Assembly: GCA_030144725.1 (NCBI GenBank)
Contig: JASKMD010000017.1
Span: 114,501-178,500 of the forward strand
Direction: 5' to 3'
Origin: Haematococcus lacustris
Lineage: Eukaryota; Chlorophyta; Chlorophyceae; Chlamydomonadales; Haematococcaceae
Length of the DNA stretch: 64,000 nt
A program made the translations under genes and the position numbers. Numbering within the stretch: the stretch's first letter is position 1; each line of letters starts with the position of its first letter. This document shows, piece after piece, positions 21,611 through 33,100 of the stretch. The notes below the pieces were generated by a model, which worked only from the letters and a program-made list of their open reading frames with translations, had not been told where the DNA came from and did not search any database.

Positions 21611-22618
21611 GTGCATCACGAAGGACACAGACACACTTGGCCACACACAGACACCTGTCCTCTAGCACCCAGGTTGTGCACTCTTTGCATGCTGCTTGCG
21701 CTTGCACGTCAAGCATAATAGCAGTAGCAGGGTTGGCAGGGGCGGGGCCGGGGGCGGGGGCGGGGGCGGGGGCGGGCGGCAGCTGGGATGCTCCACGCTA
21801 GCTACACTAGGCGGATTTACCTAGTTGTCATGGTAAACTAGGTTGAGGGTGATGCCTGGCAAGGGAAGGGCCTGGGGCCAGGGGGTAGCTATAACGCTTG
21901 GGCTGGCCTGGCCCCTGCCCCCTGAGGCGGACCTCCCCCACCACAGCGTCCTTCTGCTCTTACGTGCCTCAGAGCAGGCCCCCCCGCCTGTGCTTAGCCT
22001 GGCCCTGCCCCCGCTCCCCCTGCAGCTGGCACCAGGGTGCCTGTCAGCCGCCGTGCTGCCAGGTGCCCAGCCTCGCACTCTGCCGCAGGCAACATGCACA
22101 CATAAGCCTGCAAGCGTTAGGGTGTCAGGTGTCCCCAACTAACAGAAAACCTACCCCTGGTAATCAAAACGACGCCGCGTCCCAGCCACGTGGTCTCTAA
22201 TTATGCTACGCACATCCCCGGATAGAGCACTCTATCAGCTACGGGGTGAAGCGTGTTTCATTAGTTCACGCTCTGTTACCTTGCTGGGCAGGTTGGGTCC
22301 AATCCCTCACGCCCGCCTTGCGCTTGCGTGCCGAGCTCGTGCTCATCTCCGTTGTTGTCCCCTGCTGCTCCTCAGGTGCAGCAACAAGTGCAGGGGTGAG
22401 CAACCCTAGGGCTGCACTAGCACTTGCTGCCTGCTGCTGCCAGGGGTGTGCAGCAGGAGGGGGGGGCAGGTCAGGGGCGGCACCCACACCAGCTGCCTGC
22501 TGCTGCCAGGGGTGTGCAGCAGGAGGGGGGGGCAGGTCAGGGGTGGCGACCGCACCAGCTGCCTGCTGCTGCCAGGGGGGTGCAGCAGGAGGGTTGTTGT
22601 TGTTCCTGCAAGGCAAAG

Positions 22619-24667
22619 TCAGGCGTTCCCAACATGGGGTTGGTAATCTTCATGCAACTGCAGCCCGCCTACTCAATCTTTTGATGTAACGTTTGTTGCG
22701 TCTGCTGCGATGTGATATTGCGCATTTAATGTAAGACTGGAATTGCCATCGGAGTCTTTCGATGCGGGCAGCCACATGTGACCCCGGATGTGTCCCAATC
22801 GCAGACCGTGGTTAGCTACACCGGTAAGCTACGTCCTTGGCTATCCGTTAGCGATGCACGACATGTCGGTGGCGCACACCACTGAAGTCCGGCAAACATG
22901 GCTGCGCGAGGTTCCTGATGGTGCAGGCCGCTTGGCGAGGATGTGAAGGAACTCGAAACTGTGTGTGGCAGCGCTGTATCTCTGTAATGGTCAGCGGCAC
23001 AGTAGGGATTTGGCACCCCCTCCAGCTATTATCCGCTTTATGTTTTCAACCATTGCACAAACAGCCTGACCTCACACAGATTTTTTACAGCATACTCAAT
23101 AACGCGTCCATGGCACTTTTCAACTCAATCATTGGGTTTGTATGTGACAAGATATACCGCTTACAAGGTACACATGCTGGTGGCTACAGGTGCACGAGCA
23201 GCCGACTGAGCTTGGCATACCACTCCACCATGTGGCCCCCACCAACACAGCCTAACCCACCACCTCCCAACCTCGTCTACCCCGCCCAGCTCCCAGTAGC
23301 CCCTCCTCCCAGCCTGCCATCAGCCTCCTGCCCCCTAACTATCCTTCTCCTCGCCTCCTACCTCTCCCCTACCTCTCCTTCACCCATCTCCCCCCTACCT
23401 CTCCTTCACCCATCTCCGTCACCCTGACCACCGAGCCCCCATCACCCTGACCACCGAGCCAAGCCCGTAGCCCCGCTCAGCCACCTCTCGATCCCAAACC
23501 ATGAAGAAGAAGAAATTAAGCACCGGCCAGGCAAGACATCTACAGTTGGGCGTGAACTCCACATCGTGTCCACCTACATGCGGCGCAAGACCCTTAGTAA
23601 GATGCAAAGGGGAAGGCAGGGTGGCGTGGGTGGGAAGGGGCTGGGAGAGAGTGGAAGGGGGTGGAAGGGGCTGGGGCTGGGGCTGGGGCTGGGGCTGGGG
23701 CTGGGGCTGGGGCAGCAGCTGGGGCAGCAGCTGGGGCAGCAGCTGGGGCAGCAGCAGGGGCTGTGGCAGCAGCTGGGGCAGCAGCAGGGGCTGGGGCTGG
23801 GGCAACAGCTGGGGCAGCAGCAGGGGCTGTGGCAGCAGCTGGGGCAGCAGCTGGGGCTGGGGCTGGGGCTGGGGCAGCAGCTGGGGCAGCAGCTGGGGTT
23901 GGGGCTGAGGCTGCAGCTGGGGCAGGCCGACTCACCACTCAAGTCACCGATGTGTTGGCTATCATCCCCTTGCCTATTGGCACGGCAGAAGCTCATGTCC
24001 AGGTCATAATGCAGGAGCTGCTCCTCCATGGGCATCTACATCAGCTCAACGGTGTCCATGCTGCGCGTCTGGGCGCATGCGAGAGATGCCGTGTCACAGC
24101 TGCTTGAGCGGCAGAAGGATCAGTCTCCACCATGGGCTGTCACCCTTAGCCAGCTGCTCCAGGACAACAGCCTGCTGCTCAGGCTCAGTGAGCACCTGCA
24201 GCTAACAAGCCGAGGGCAGCAAAGCAAGGTGAAACAACACCATGTACTGCACCTAGCACCTTCTTTAAGCGTGGTAGAGCAGCCGGTAATGCACTAGCGC
24301 CAGCAGCAGCTCCAAAAACTAATAATGATATCCAGCTGTCACGACTGCCGTCGTCGCGTCCACATGCCAAAGGCAAAACATGTTCCGACTGCTGCTGCTG
24401 CTTGCAGGTGCCACTCACAGCAGTGTGGCGAAGCGTGCTAGAGCGGCGCGCCTCGCATGGGGCGAAATCGCATGAATTCAAATGTGTATCTTTGGACAGG
24501 CACTGAGCACCGCTGAGACCGAGATAGTTTTTGCTGCGTCTGCCATCTCGTAGCTATGAGTCTCCTCTGTTCAAAGCACTGTTTACATATATTTTTGACT
24601 GAGTGGCTGCGGAGATACAGGCTTCGTATCACAGGGGGGTGGTTTTCAGGTAGTTGGGAACGCCTGA
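22619..24667 (+). mobile_element. TCAGGCG-family element, inner copy 1 in tandem unit 2
   Basis: The duplicate of 8,344-10,459, with the same ends and GGCAAAG duplications. It is shorter by 66 bp of GGGGCT repeat and by one base near 24,400. Confidence 0.85.
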
Positions 24668-24974
24668 GGCAAAGTCGGGTCACGCCAATGTCATTTGGAG
24701 CAGGCCTGATCATTTCATTGCCATGCTTTCTTCTCCAGCAGCTGTGACGTTGAGTAAGGAACATAGTTACTAGTCGAAAGTCTGTGGATGGGATTTTGTG
24801 GATGGGGGTCTCCATTCCTGAGAGTCAGGCGTTCCCAACTACCTGAAAACCACCCCCCTGTGATACGAAGCCCGTATCTCCGCAGCCACTCAGTGTAAAC
24901 AGTGCTTTGAAAAGAGGAGAGTCATATCTACGAAATGGCAGACGCAGCAAAAACTATCTCGCTCTCAGCGGTGC

Positions 24975-25769
24975 TCAGTGCCTGTCCAAAGATAAGCATT
25001 TGAATTCATGCGATTTCGCCACATGCGAGGCGCGCCGCACTAGCACGCTTCGCCACGCTGTTGAGAGTGGCACCTGCAACACGCAGCAGCAGTCGGAACA
25101 TGTTTTGCTTTTGGCATGTGGACGCGACGACGGCAGTCGTGACGACTGGATACCACTATGAGCTTTTGGAGCTGCTGCTGGCGCTAGTGCATTACCGGCT
25201 GCTCTACTACTAAACAAGGTGCTAGGTGCAGTACGTGGTGTTGTCTCACCTTGCTTTGCTGCCCTCGACTTGTTAGCTGCAGGTGCCCCACGCTTACGGG
25301 ACGTGCTTGCCGCTGCCAGCTGTTGCTGCTGCTGAGGGGGTGCACCAGCAGGCTCAGCCAGCTCAGGGGTGGTGCCTGCAGGTGTCAGCTGCTGCTGAGG
25401 GGGCGCAGCTGCGGCAAGCTTCCCACGGATGTGGGTGCACACGTGGCTCAGTAGCTTGGGTACCCTCCAGCTCGTGTGTACCTCCTGCTTGTGAAACTGG
25501 AGGTATGACTGAAGCTGCTTTCCTGTCATCTTCATTGCCTCCTCGACAGTTGTGTGGCCATAATCATGCCCCCCCAAGGCAAGGGCATGGGCCGCTGCAA
25601 GCCGCTCTTGGCACGCATGGTCACCAACATTAATCACAACCCTCCCGACCTTGTGCGCTGCATCTGTGTTCTGGCGCTCTGCCTTTGCTGACCGCTGTGC
25701 TGCAGCTGTGGCATCCTCCTTACCCAGCCCCATCTGCTGCCCCATCTCCTGCCCCAGCCCCAGCCCCAT
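24975..25769 (-). CDS. TCAGGCG-transposon protein segment (tandem copy 2)
   Basis: Same frame as 10,767-11,561, with one difference noted in the conserved block (LQSYLQF instead of LQSYLRF). Here it sits in the uninterrupted element, so upstream exons can be sought directly in 25,770-27,423. Confidence 0.4.
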   Translation of the reverse strand: MGLGLGQEMGQQMGLGKEDATAAAQRSAKAERQNTDAAHKVGRVVINVGDHACQERLAAAHALALGGHDYGHTTVEEAMKMTGKQLQSYLQFHKQEVHTSWRVPKLLSHVCTHIRGKLAAAAPPQQQLTPAGTTPELAEPAGAPPQQQQQLAAASTSRKRGAPAANKSRAAKQGETTPRTAPSTLFSSRAAGNALAPAAAPKAHSGIQSSRLPSSRPHAKSKTCSDCCCVLQVPLSTAWRSVLVRRASHVAKSHEFKCLSLDRH

Positions 25770-26991
25770 CTGCTGCCCCAGCCCCAGCCCCAGCTGCTGC
25801 CCCAGCTACTGCCCCAGCTGCTGCCCCAGCTACTGCCCCAGCTGCTGCCCCAGCTGCAGCCCCAGCCCCAGCCCCAGCTGCTGCCCCAGCCCCAGCCCCA
25901 TCCCTTGCCCCAGCCCCAGCCCCAGCCCCAGCCCTTGCCCCAGCCCCACCACCGGGTCTCTGCTCCCAGCCCTCTGGCAGGTGCTGCGGGGTGACTGCTG
26001 CTGTCACTCGCAATACGAGCACCTTGCCATGGCGATCGCATGTGCACCCATCAAATTGCAGGTGTATTGCCTTTGCGCGCAATAGTTGGTCTGAAAGCAT
26101 CAACCGGGTTAGGACCCGAAGCCAGTAGCACCCCATGCAGCAGGTGTGGTTCTGTAGGTGATTCCTCACAATCACCCTTTCATTTGCACCCACGGTGACG
26201 GCCAAGCCAGGCAGCTACGCACCCACCTGCCTGACATTGGAGCTATAGAGGACATGCTACCTGCTGATTTGGACTGAATGTGTGCGGCTTTTTCTAGCCT
26301 AGCTTGACCGTTGGGGGTTGTTGCCTTGTCTTGTCTCCCTTGTCTAGCTGGGCCTCCTAGTAGGCAGGTGGTGGGGACGCTAAGGACGCCTCCAGAGCTT
26401 TGTGCCTTGTCCTTGCTGTCTGTCGCCTAGCGCAGTCCGGGTAGCATGTGACAGGCATGACAAGCGCTAGACCTCCCCCTGTACCCCCTTTGTGCCCATG
26501 AGGGCTGCTTGCTCTGTGTGAGCGTGTGTTGCCCCAGACAGTGTGACGGTGGCCCTGCCACTGGTGCTGTAATGCCTCTCTCTCTCTCTGTAGCTGCAAA
26601 CCTCCCTCTTCTTGCGAGAGGACGGGGGATCGACACCCGCAAGGGGCCAGAAATATTTGGCGTAAACGATCTCTCTTGAGGGCAGTGCCCGCCATCGTGC
26701 GGGGTGAGAGCTGGAGTGGAGTAGGCTAATTTCCTATGAAGCTCAGGAGGGTAGACACGTTTCCGAGCCGGGGCGTGTCGTGCTGTGAGAGCGCCCTTTA
26801 GGCATTCGTCAGCCCGCGGGGGCCCCTCCCATGGTGTGAAAGACCAGAAGCGGCGCGCGGTTCCTTAGTGCACGCCCCCTGAAGCTTCGGGGGGAGTAGT
26901 CTTTCTTTCTTTCTTTCTTTTTGGTCTGAAAGCAGGCAGCAGAGCAAAGACATGCGGTTATTCCCAGCCTCAGCCCCCCCTCACCCTCCCC

Positions 26992-27423
26992 TCAGCCCCC
27001 CCTCCCACCCCCTACCACTCCCTTCCACCCCCTTCCACTCTCTCCCAGGCCGTTCCACTGCAGCATCCGGTAGATATGCACCTGACCCTGGAGGCGGTGT
27101 CGAGCAGCCCGTAGGGAGTGATTGGTAGCTGCCGCTCTGCATGCCACCTGCTGCAAAGCCGTGTGCTCACCCTGCAGGCTTTGGTGTGCTGCCTGCAGGT
27201 CGTCTAGGTCGCCCTGCAACCCATCCACTGTGCCCATAAGGGACTGCTCCACAACCCTCAACCGCTGCACCTCAGCTTGCAGATCACGGTTTGTCGCTTG
27301 TGCCGCACAAGCTGCAGCCTTGATGTTGTTAGGGCAATGCAGATAGCCAGCCCTTGGCGACTTGTTTAGTGCATAGAGCTGAGCACTCTTGGCCTTGCTT
27401 AAACTCTTCTTGGTTCTCTTCAT
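26992..27423 (-). CDS. Coiled-coil transposon protein (tandem copy 2)
   Basis: Identical in reading to 19,278-19,709: basic start MKRTKKSLSKAKSAQLYALN, heptad region and G-rich end. In this copy the next coding piece lies 1.2 kb downstream without the satellite-rich insertion, so splicing between them is plausible. Confidence 0.45.
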   Translation of the reverse strand: MKRTKKSLSKAKSAQLYALNKSPRAGYLHCPNNIKAAACAAQATNRDLQAEVQRLRVVEQSLMGTVDGLQGDLDDLQAAHQSLQGEHTALQQVACRAAATNHSLRAARHRLQGQVHIYRMLQWNGLGESGRGWKGVVGGGRGG

Positions 27424-28268
27424 GGTTGGGGATTGAGAGGTGGGTGGGTGAGTGGCTGAGCGGGGCTACGGGCTTGGCTCGGTGGTCAGGGTGATGGGGG
27501 GTGATGGATACGGAGATGGGTGAAGGAGAGGTAGGGGGGAGATGGGTGAAGGAGAGGTTGGGGAGAGGTAGGAGGCGAGGAGAAGGAGAGTTAGGGGGCA
27601 GGAGGCTGATGGCAGGCTGGGAGGAGGGGCTACTGGGAGCTGGGCGGGGTAGACGAGGTTGGGAGATGGTGGGTTAAGGTGTGTTGGTGGTGGCCATGTG
27701 GCGGAGTGGTCAGCCAAGCTCAGTCGGCTCCTCATGCACCTGTAGCCATCAGCATGTGTACCTTGTAAGCGGTCCATCTTGTCACATACAGCCCCAATGA
27801 TTGAGTTGCATAGTGCCATGGACGCGTTAATGAGTATGCTACAAAAGATTCGTGTGAGGCCAGGCTGTTGTTCAATGGTTGAAAACATATAGCGGATAAT
27901 AGTTGGAGGGGGTTACTAGACCCTACTGTGCCGCCCACCAATACAGCGATACAGCGATGTCGCACACGAATTCGGGTTTCTTCACATCCTCGCCAAGCGG
28001 CCTGCACCATCAGGAACCTCGCGCAGCCATGTTTGCCGGACTTCAGTGGTGTGCGCCACCGACATGTCGTGCATCGCTAACGGATAGCCAAGGACGTAGC
28101 TTACCGGTGTAGCTAACCACGGTCTGCGGTTGGGACACATTTGGGGTCACATGTGGCTGCCCGCATCGAAAGACTCCGATGGCAATTCCAGTCTTACATT
28201 AAACGCGCAATATCACATCGCAGCAGACGCAACAAACGTTACCTACAAAAGATTGAGTAGGTGGGCTG

Positions 28269-28529
28269 TAGGGCGCGACCGGACCTTGTTAAGGTTAATA
28301 GTCTTAACACAACCTTAACACAGCCGCCTGGCCCCGCCCGGCTCTCTTTCTGCCCCGCTCTTGCTGTGATGGATGGAGAAGCAGCCAATGATTGGGATGC
28401 CGACGAGAGCGAGAGCGTAAGCGTTCTGTTTCGTAAATGCCAAGGGTTTGTTCAGGTTTTTGTTAAGGTTTTGTTAAGGTAGTTAAAGGTCCAAAACATC
28501 AGGCTGTTAATATTAACAGTCGCGCCCTA
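28269..28529. mobile_element. hAT-type MITE (tandem copy 2)
   Basis: The duplicate of 20,555-20,815, with the same TAGGGCGCGAC ends and the same 8-bp GTGGGCTG flanks. Confidence 0.85.
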
Positions 28530-28668
28530 GTGGGCTGCAGTTGCATGAAGATTGCCAACCCCATGTTGGGAACGCCTGACTGAGAGAGAGACGCACGTTT
28601 CCCGCGTATGCAACAATGTAGTAGTAACTTGCCCAACGATGGCCCTCCAACACCGCCTGCACCAATAA

Positions 28669-28766
28669 GAGGCCGCGCTGATGTATGCGGCATGGTGCAG
28701 GGTGACCACCACCTGCTGCTGCTGGACCAGCAGGGCGCGGTGTGGGCCTGCGGGGAGAACAAGGAG
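28669..28766 (+). pseudogene. RCC1-like repeat exon fragment (copy 2)
   Basis: The duplicate of 20,955-21,052. It reads GMVQGDHHLLLLDQQGAVWA then CGENKE before GTGAGG. The D here, where copy 1 has Y, is one of few differences between the tandem units. Confidence 0.55.
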
Positions 28767-28874
28767 GTGAGGGGGGCAGGGGGAGGGGGAGGGGGAGGGG
28801 GCAGTCAGGGAGGCTTCGGCGGGGGCTGGGAGGTGGTGGGGCTGCAAGGGGGTTCGGCCGGATTAGGCTAATCA

Positions 28875-29165
28875 TTCCTACAAGGCAAAGTCGGGTCACG
28901 CCAATGTCATTTCAAGCAGGCCTGATCAACTAATTGCCATGCTTTCTTCTCCAGCAGTTGTGGCGTTGAGTAAGGAACAGAGTTATGTATCGAAAAACTG
29001 GAAAGTCACCGTGGTCAGCTCACAACATGCCATTTTGTGGATGAGGGTCCCTTTTCCTGTGTGACTAGCGAGAGAGAGACGCACATTTCCCGCATTTGCA
29101 GCAATGTCGATACATCACATGCCCAGCGATGGCCCTCCAACACCGCCTGCACCAACAAAAGGCTC
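28875..29165. repeat. Uninterrupted relative of the insertion-site sequence
   Basis: 28,885-29,029 resembles 10,460-10,616 (AGGCAAAGTCGGGTCACGCC onward). 29,030-29,165 resembles both flanks of the element at 24,825-28,579 (TTTTGTGGATG, then GAGAGAGACGCAC). It therefore shows the target before the two inner insertions and confirms which bases were duplicated. Confidence 0.7.
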
Positions 29166-29460
29166 GCGGAGCGAGCCAGGCGGGCTGAAATGTGATTGTA
29201 CTTCCGGCTCGATGCCAAGCGTAGTTCGCTCATTGGTGCCTCTACTCACCACTAGACCAATCGATAGTGAGCAGCTAAGGTGTGTCCGCGCTCGCTTGCG
29301 CCGGCATGGACTCTGATGCAAGGATTAACTCGCCGCTTGCTAGTAGATGCGGAGTAATTCGCAGGTGCCAATGCAACAAGCGCTACCGACATCGGTGCAC
29401 TTTGTAGCGAGTACTTGCATGAAGATTACCAACCCCATGTTGGGGACTCCTGATAGGGTG

Positions 29461-30158
29461 ACGCGAAGTAGAGCAAGTAGCCGGATGTCGCGTGCTACTG
29501 CCGAGGTGCGATGTGATACTTGCCTGTCATCATGGCAGTCAAATAGGTCGGCGTGTCGTTGCGCAACGCTATAACTTTACAAACCTAAAGCCATTGCTGG
29601 CTCAGGGCTGCCCAACGTTAGCGGGGGGCACCATACCATAGTGACTGTAGCGCCACATGCAACATGTGAAGCAAATGACAACATACCTTCTATAATACTA
29701 GTCATTCGCAAACCGGCATGTCTTGCACGCAGCCCTACACATGTTAACGACCCTCCCCCCTCATGTCACACTGTATACCTTGATAAAAACTCCACCCACA
29801 CCTCGCACTGCTCAGTTCCTCCCCAACACTGCTCTGGTCAATCGACTATGGTAAGGTGATGCTGAAGTGCTGATGTTGAGTGCAGCCCCACACTACCCTA
29901 CCTTTACTGTGGGGGCAACCCCCGCACTACTGCCTGACCCCCCCAGGGGCGACTAGCTAAAGTGGCATGACTGGCATGCACGAATGTCCGGTCACCCAGC
30001 CTGATGAAGGCGCTTTTCCCCACTTGCCGTGGCTGGAGCCAGGCAGGGGGGCTCAAGCAATGAGCTGAGTATATCTAGCAGGAAATGCGTTGCATGAGCG
30101 CAGCAATTGGGGGTACTATTGGCCATCGGATATTAGGGCGGGAAAAGCAGTTGGCAAC
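29461..30158. other. Interval between the transposon block and the Q-rich gene
   Basis: Unique-looking sequence with small unsupported frames. The right half is probably the 3' UTR of the minus-strand gene that stops at 30,159. Confidence 0.4.
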
Positions 30159-33100
30159 CTAGTACTCAAAGAAGCTGGCCAAGTCTTCTGCACCAGCAGC
30201 CGGCATGCCAGGGTCGATGTCCATGGCCATGCCACCCTGGGACTGCAACCTCAGCTGCTGGGGGTGCGGGGCGTCCAGGGCTGCCATGCGCATGGGAGCA
30301 GGCAGACCCTGAGGCGGGGTGCGGGAGGGTGGGTTGCACCCCGCAGCCTCGACCCAGCTGCTGAGCCTGCCTGCTGAGGCGTGGACCTGTCTGTGGCCTG
30401 TCTGGGGAGCAGCAGGAGGGCTCCCTGGCGGTTGCATCAGCCACTGCTCCTGCTGCTCCTGCTGGCGTTGAATGTGCTGCCCAAAATGCTGCTGCCGCTG
30501 CTGCTGCTGCAAATGCATGTACTGCCCCACGTGCCTCTGCTGCTGGAGATACTGCCTTGCTTGCTGCTGCTGCAGAAGCTGCCCAGATTGCTGCTGCTCT
30601 ACCCGCAACCTAGGGAGATGGCCACTATCCTCAAGCATGTCGTGCAGCTCCAGCACTTGCCAGGCCATGCTGGGCTGCCTGATGCTGCCCGACTGCTGCA
30701 GCTGCTGCTGTTGCTGCTGCTGCTGTTCACTCTCATATTGGGCCCTTGGGTCATGCCCAGCCATGCTGCCACTGCGCCACCCACCCAGCCCCTGATGAGC
30801 TGGGAGGGGGGCCCACCCTGACTCTAAAGCTGGCTGTGGCGGCAGGTACTGCTGAGGCATGGAGGCCTCCTGAGGGAGTATGGTGTAATGCAGGGCGCCG
30901 CCTTGGCTGCCGTTGCTGCCTTGACCCACGGGCCACTGGCGAGGCACGCCCTGCTCCTCGCCAGCCGCTTCCTCCGCTGCTGCTGGGTGGTACCAGCAGG
31001 GGGCCTGGCCATGCAGGTCATCAGCATGACCACTCGCCCTCCTGCCAGTGTTGATAGCATCCTGCAGGGCCAGCTCCAACTCCTGCTTCACCCAGTGCTG
31101 GTGCTGCCTGGTGTGCAGCTGCAGCGCGGGCCGGGCTTGCAACTGCCCAGCTTCCCCTCGCCTAGCCTGTTGTCCTGGAAGCTGAGGGGTGTTGCTGCTG
31201 CTGTATGGCACCGTTGTGCACAAGGGTGCACTGCGGGGCGCCTCAAACCTGGGTAGAGGGGGCTGGGTGTGTCGGTGCCAGTTTTGCTGGCCCACCAGTT
31301 CGGCCTGTTGGGGAGCGTGCTGCAGCATTGCAAGGGAGTGGTGAGGTTGGTCAGAGGCCCCATAGGAGCCGCCCCTGTCAGGCTGAGCCCAAGGTGCTCT
31401 GCTCAACTCATTAGACAGTGGCTGCAGCTGTGCTAGGCAGTTGTGGGAGTGGCTGCCTGGGAGGTGGTGGCTGGATAGGGACGGCTGTGTGGGGTGTGAA
31501 GGCCGGAGTGACTGCCTGGGCTCCACCTCCTCAGCATACTGATGCCGCTGATGCTGGTGAGGTGCAGAGGGCTGCATGGCTTGAAGCCAGAACTCTGATG
31601 CCTGGGCGGCACTAGCTTGGCTGTCTTGCCAGCGGGCAGGCAGTTGGCGCACGTGGGCAGGGTCGGGCATGGGGCACAGGGGCTGGCACTGCCTGGCAGG
31701 CCTGTGGTCTGGGGACTGCAAGGGCAGGGGTACGGAAATGCCAAGGCTGCTGCGGCGCATGCGCTCCTGCTGGGCTGCTGCCCACCGCTCCGCTACTTCG
31801 GTTGCCAAGTCCAGGAAGGGGTCTGCACGGCCTCCGCTGTGGGCAGCAGCAGCTGGCAAAGATGGCTGCAGGGAGCCTGACCCACCCCATGCCCGCAGCA
31901 GGGGAGGTTGCCGTTGTTGCTGCTGCTGTTGAAGATGGTCCTCTCCCCAGGAATCGTCCATCTGGGCATCCGCCCAAGACCGGCGCCGGTTCACTCTCTG
32001 AGTCACTGGCGCATCAGGTGGTGGACAGCACAGGGCGGAGGTGGATTGATCTGCTGCGGTGGCGATCATCACCTTGGTTGCAGCCACCACACCCTCCACA
32101 GCTGCCTCTGCCGGGCCATGTGTGCCAAGGCCAGTGGTGAGAGCTGTTGCAGGGCTGCTCCTCAACGTAACTGCCACCTCAGCCGTATCACAGACCTTGG
32201 GTGAAGGTGGCACAGCATTGCCTGCTTCAGTGTCCAGCCAAGCTCTTAACTCAAGCGCTGGGGTGGGCGGGGGGTCACTGCCCTGATTTTCTGAGCATGG
32301 CCCCGCAGCGCCGGCGACGCGGTCAGCTCCACTGCTGATGGACCTGAGGCACGCACTTAGCGCCAGGCGAGGCGAGGGCACTGTGCCCAGCTCGCCTCTC
32401 GCTGCAGGCAGCCCAGCTGCTGCTTCTGCTTCATAGCCAGCCTGAACACAGCTGGGAGGGTCCTCCTCTCGCGTGCCACTGGCAACTACTAGTGGGGCCC
32501 CACAGGGATGGTTACTGAGCAGGGTGGCTGGGCTAGCCTCGCCTGCGCCACTGGGGTCCTGTTGCGCTGCTGTGCTGGGAAGCCGGGTGTCCTGAGCCGC
32601 AGGGAGCATAGGATCCCTAGGCTGCATGTCAATGGCGGCAGAGGGAGCTGCCTGCGCTGCTTGGCCAGCTGTGGCGAGGGCAGAGCCACGAATGAGCGCC
32701 ACAGCATCACAGCAGCCTAGCACGCTGCGCACCTGCTCCTTCGCCGCGGGTGGTGTCTTGCCACAGCTGCTGCGGACACTCATGTGCTCGTGGGCTACAC
32801 TGCTGGGGACCCTGGCAGGGCTGGCAGAGCTCGCGAGCTGCGCTGCAGCGCTGTTGTCTGCCATACCAACATGGTGCGGAGCTGCGCTGCTGTCACAGGG
32901 CGGGGTGTGATGCTGCTTTGTTGCTGAGCTGGGCCCTTGCTCAGGGCTGTCAGCGGCTGGCTGGGTGCTGCAGGCAGGGAGGCTGCCTGACACTGTGTCC
33001 AAGAGGCCACGCAGGCTGTGTGCGTGGTCAGAGATACTGCTAGGGAGGCTGTGCAGCGGTGGGCTGCTGAGGGGGGCACAGTGGAGAGTGGGTAGTGGGC

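Larger units (their letters stand above)
24825..28579 (-). mobile_element. TCAGGCG-family element, inner copy 2 in tandem unit 2 (3,755 bp, uninterrupted)
   Basis: The duplicate of 10,617-20,865 without the CACTA-like insertion, so it gives the best view of a whole family member. The order on the minus strand is terminus, 1.1 kb leader with MITE (28,269-28,529), coiled-coil ORF (27,423-26,992), a middle region, Q/G-rich repeat, the block GGHDYGHTTVEEAMKMTGKQ (frame 25,769-24,975), and terminus. The 7-bp duplication CTGAGAG is at 24,818-24,824 and 28,580-28,586. No recognised transposase motif. Confidence 0.85.
21327..29029. repeat. Tandem unit, copy 2 (uninterrupted)
   Basis: This is the second copy of the unit, head to tail with copy 1. 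The junction is at 21,316-21,326, where a short TGCAGCCAGGCAAC sequence is itself duplicated. It lacks the CACTA-like insertion and reads straight through at 26,601-26,610 (CCTCCCTCTT). Beyond 29,029 the sequence continues into the right part of the outer transposon, which copy 1 lacks. Confidence 0.9.
22125..29453 (-). mobile_element. Outer TCAGG element (complete ends) carrying nested insertions
   Basis: The left end TCAGGTGTCCCCAAC at 22,125 and the right end, inverted TCAGGAGTCCCCAAC, at 29,453 are flanked by an exact 7-bp duplication TAGGGTG (22,118-22,124 and 29,454-29,460). The right end is the 5' type, so it reads on the minus strand. Inside are two younger family members (22,619-24,667 and 24,825-28,579), the RCC1-like exon, and a second partial run of the same outer sequence (28,875-29,165). 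The outer element's own protein is largely lost. Confidence 0.75.
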
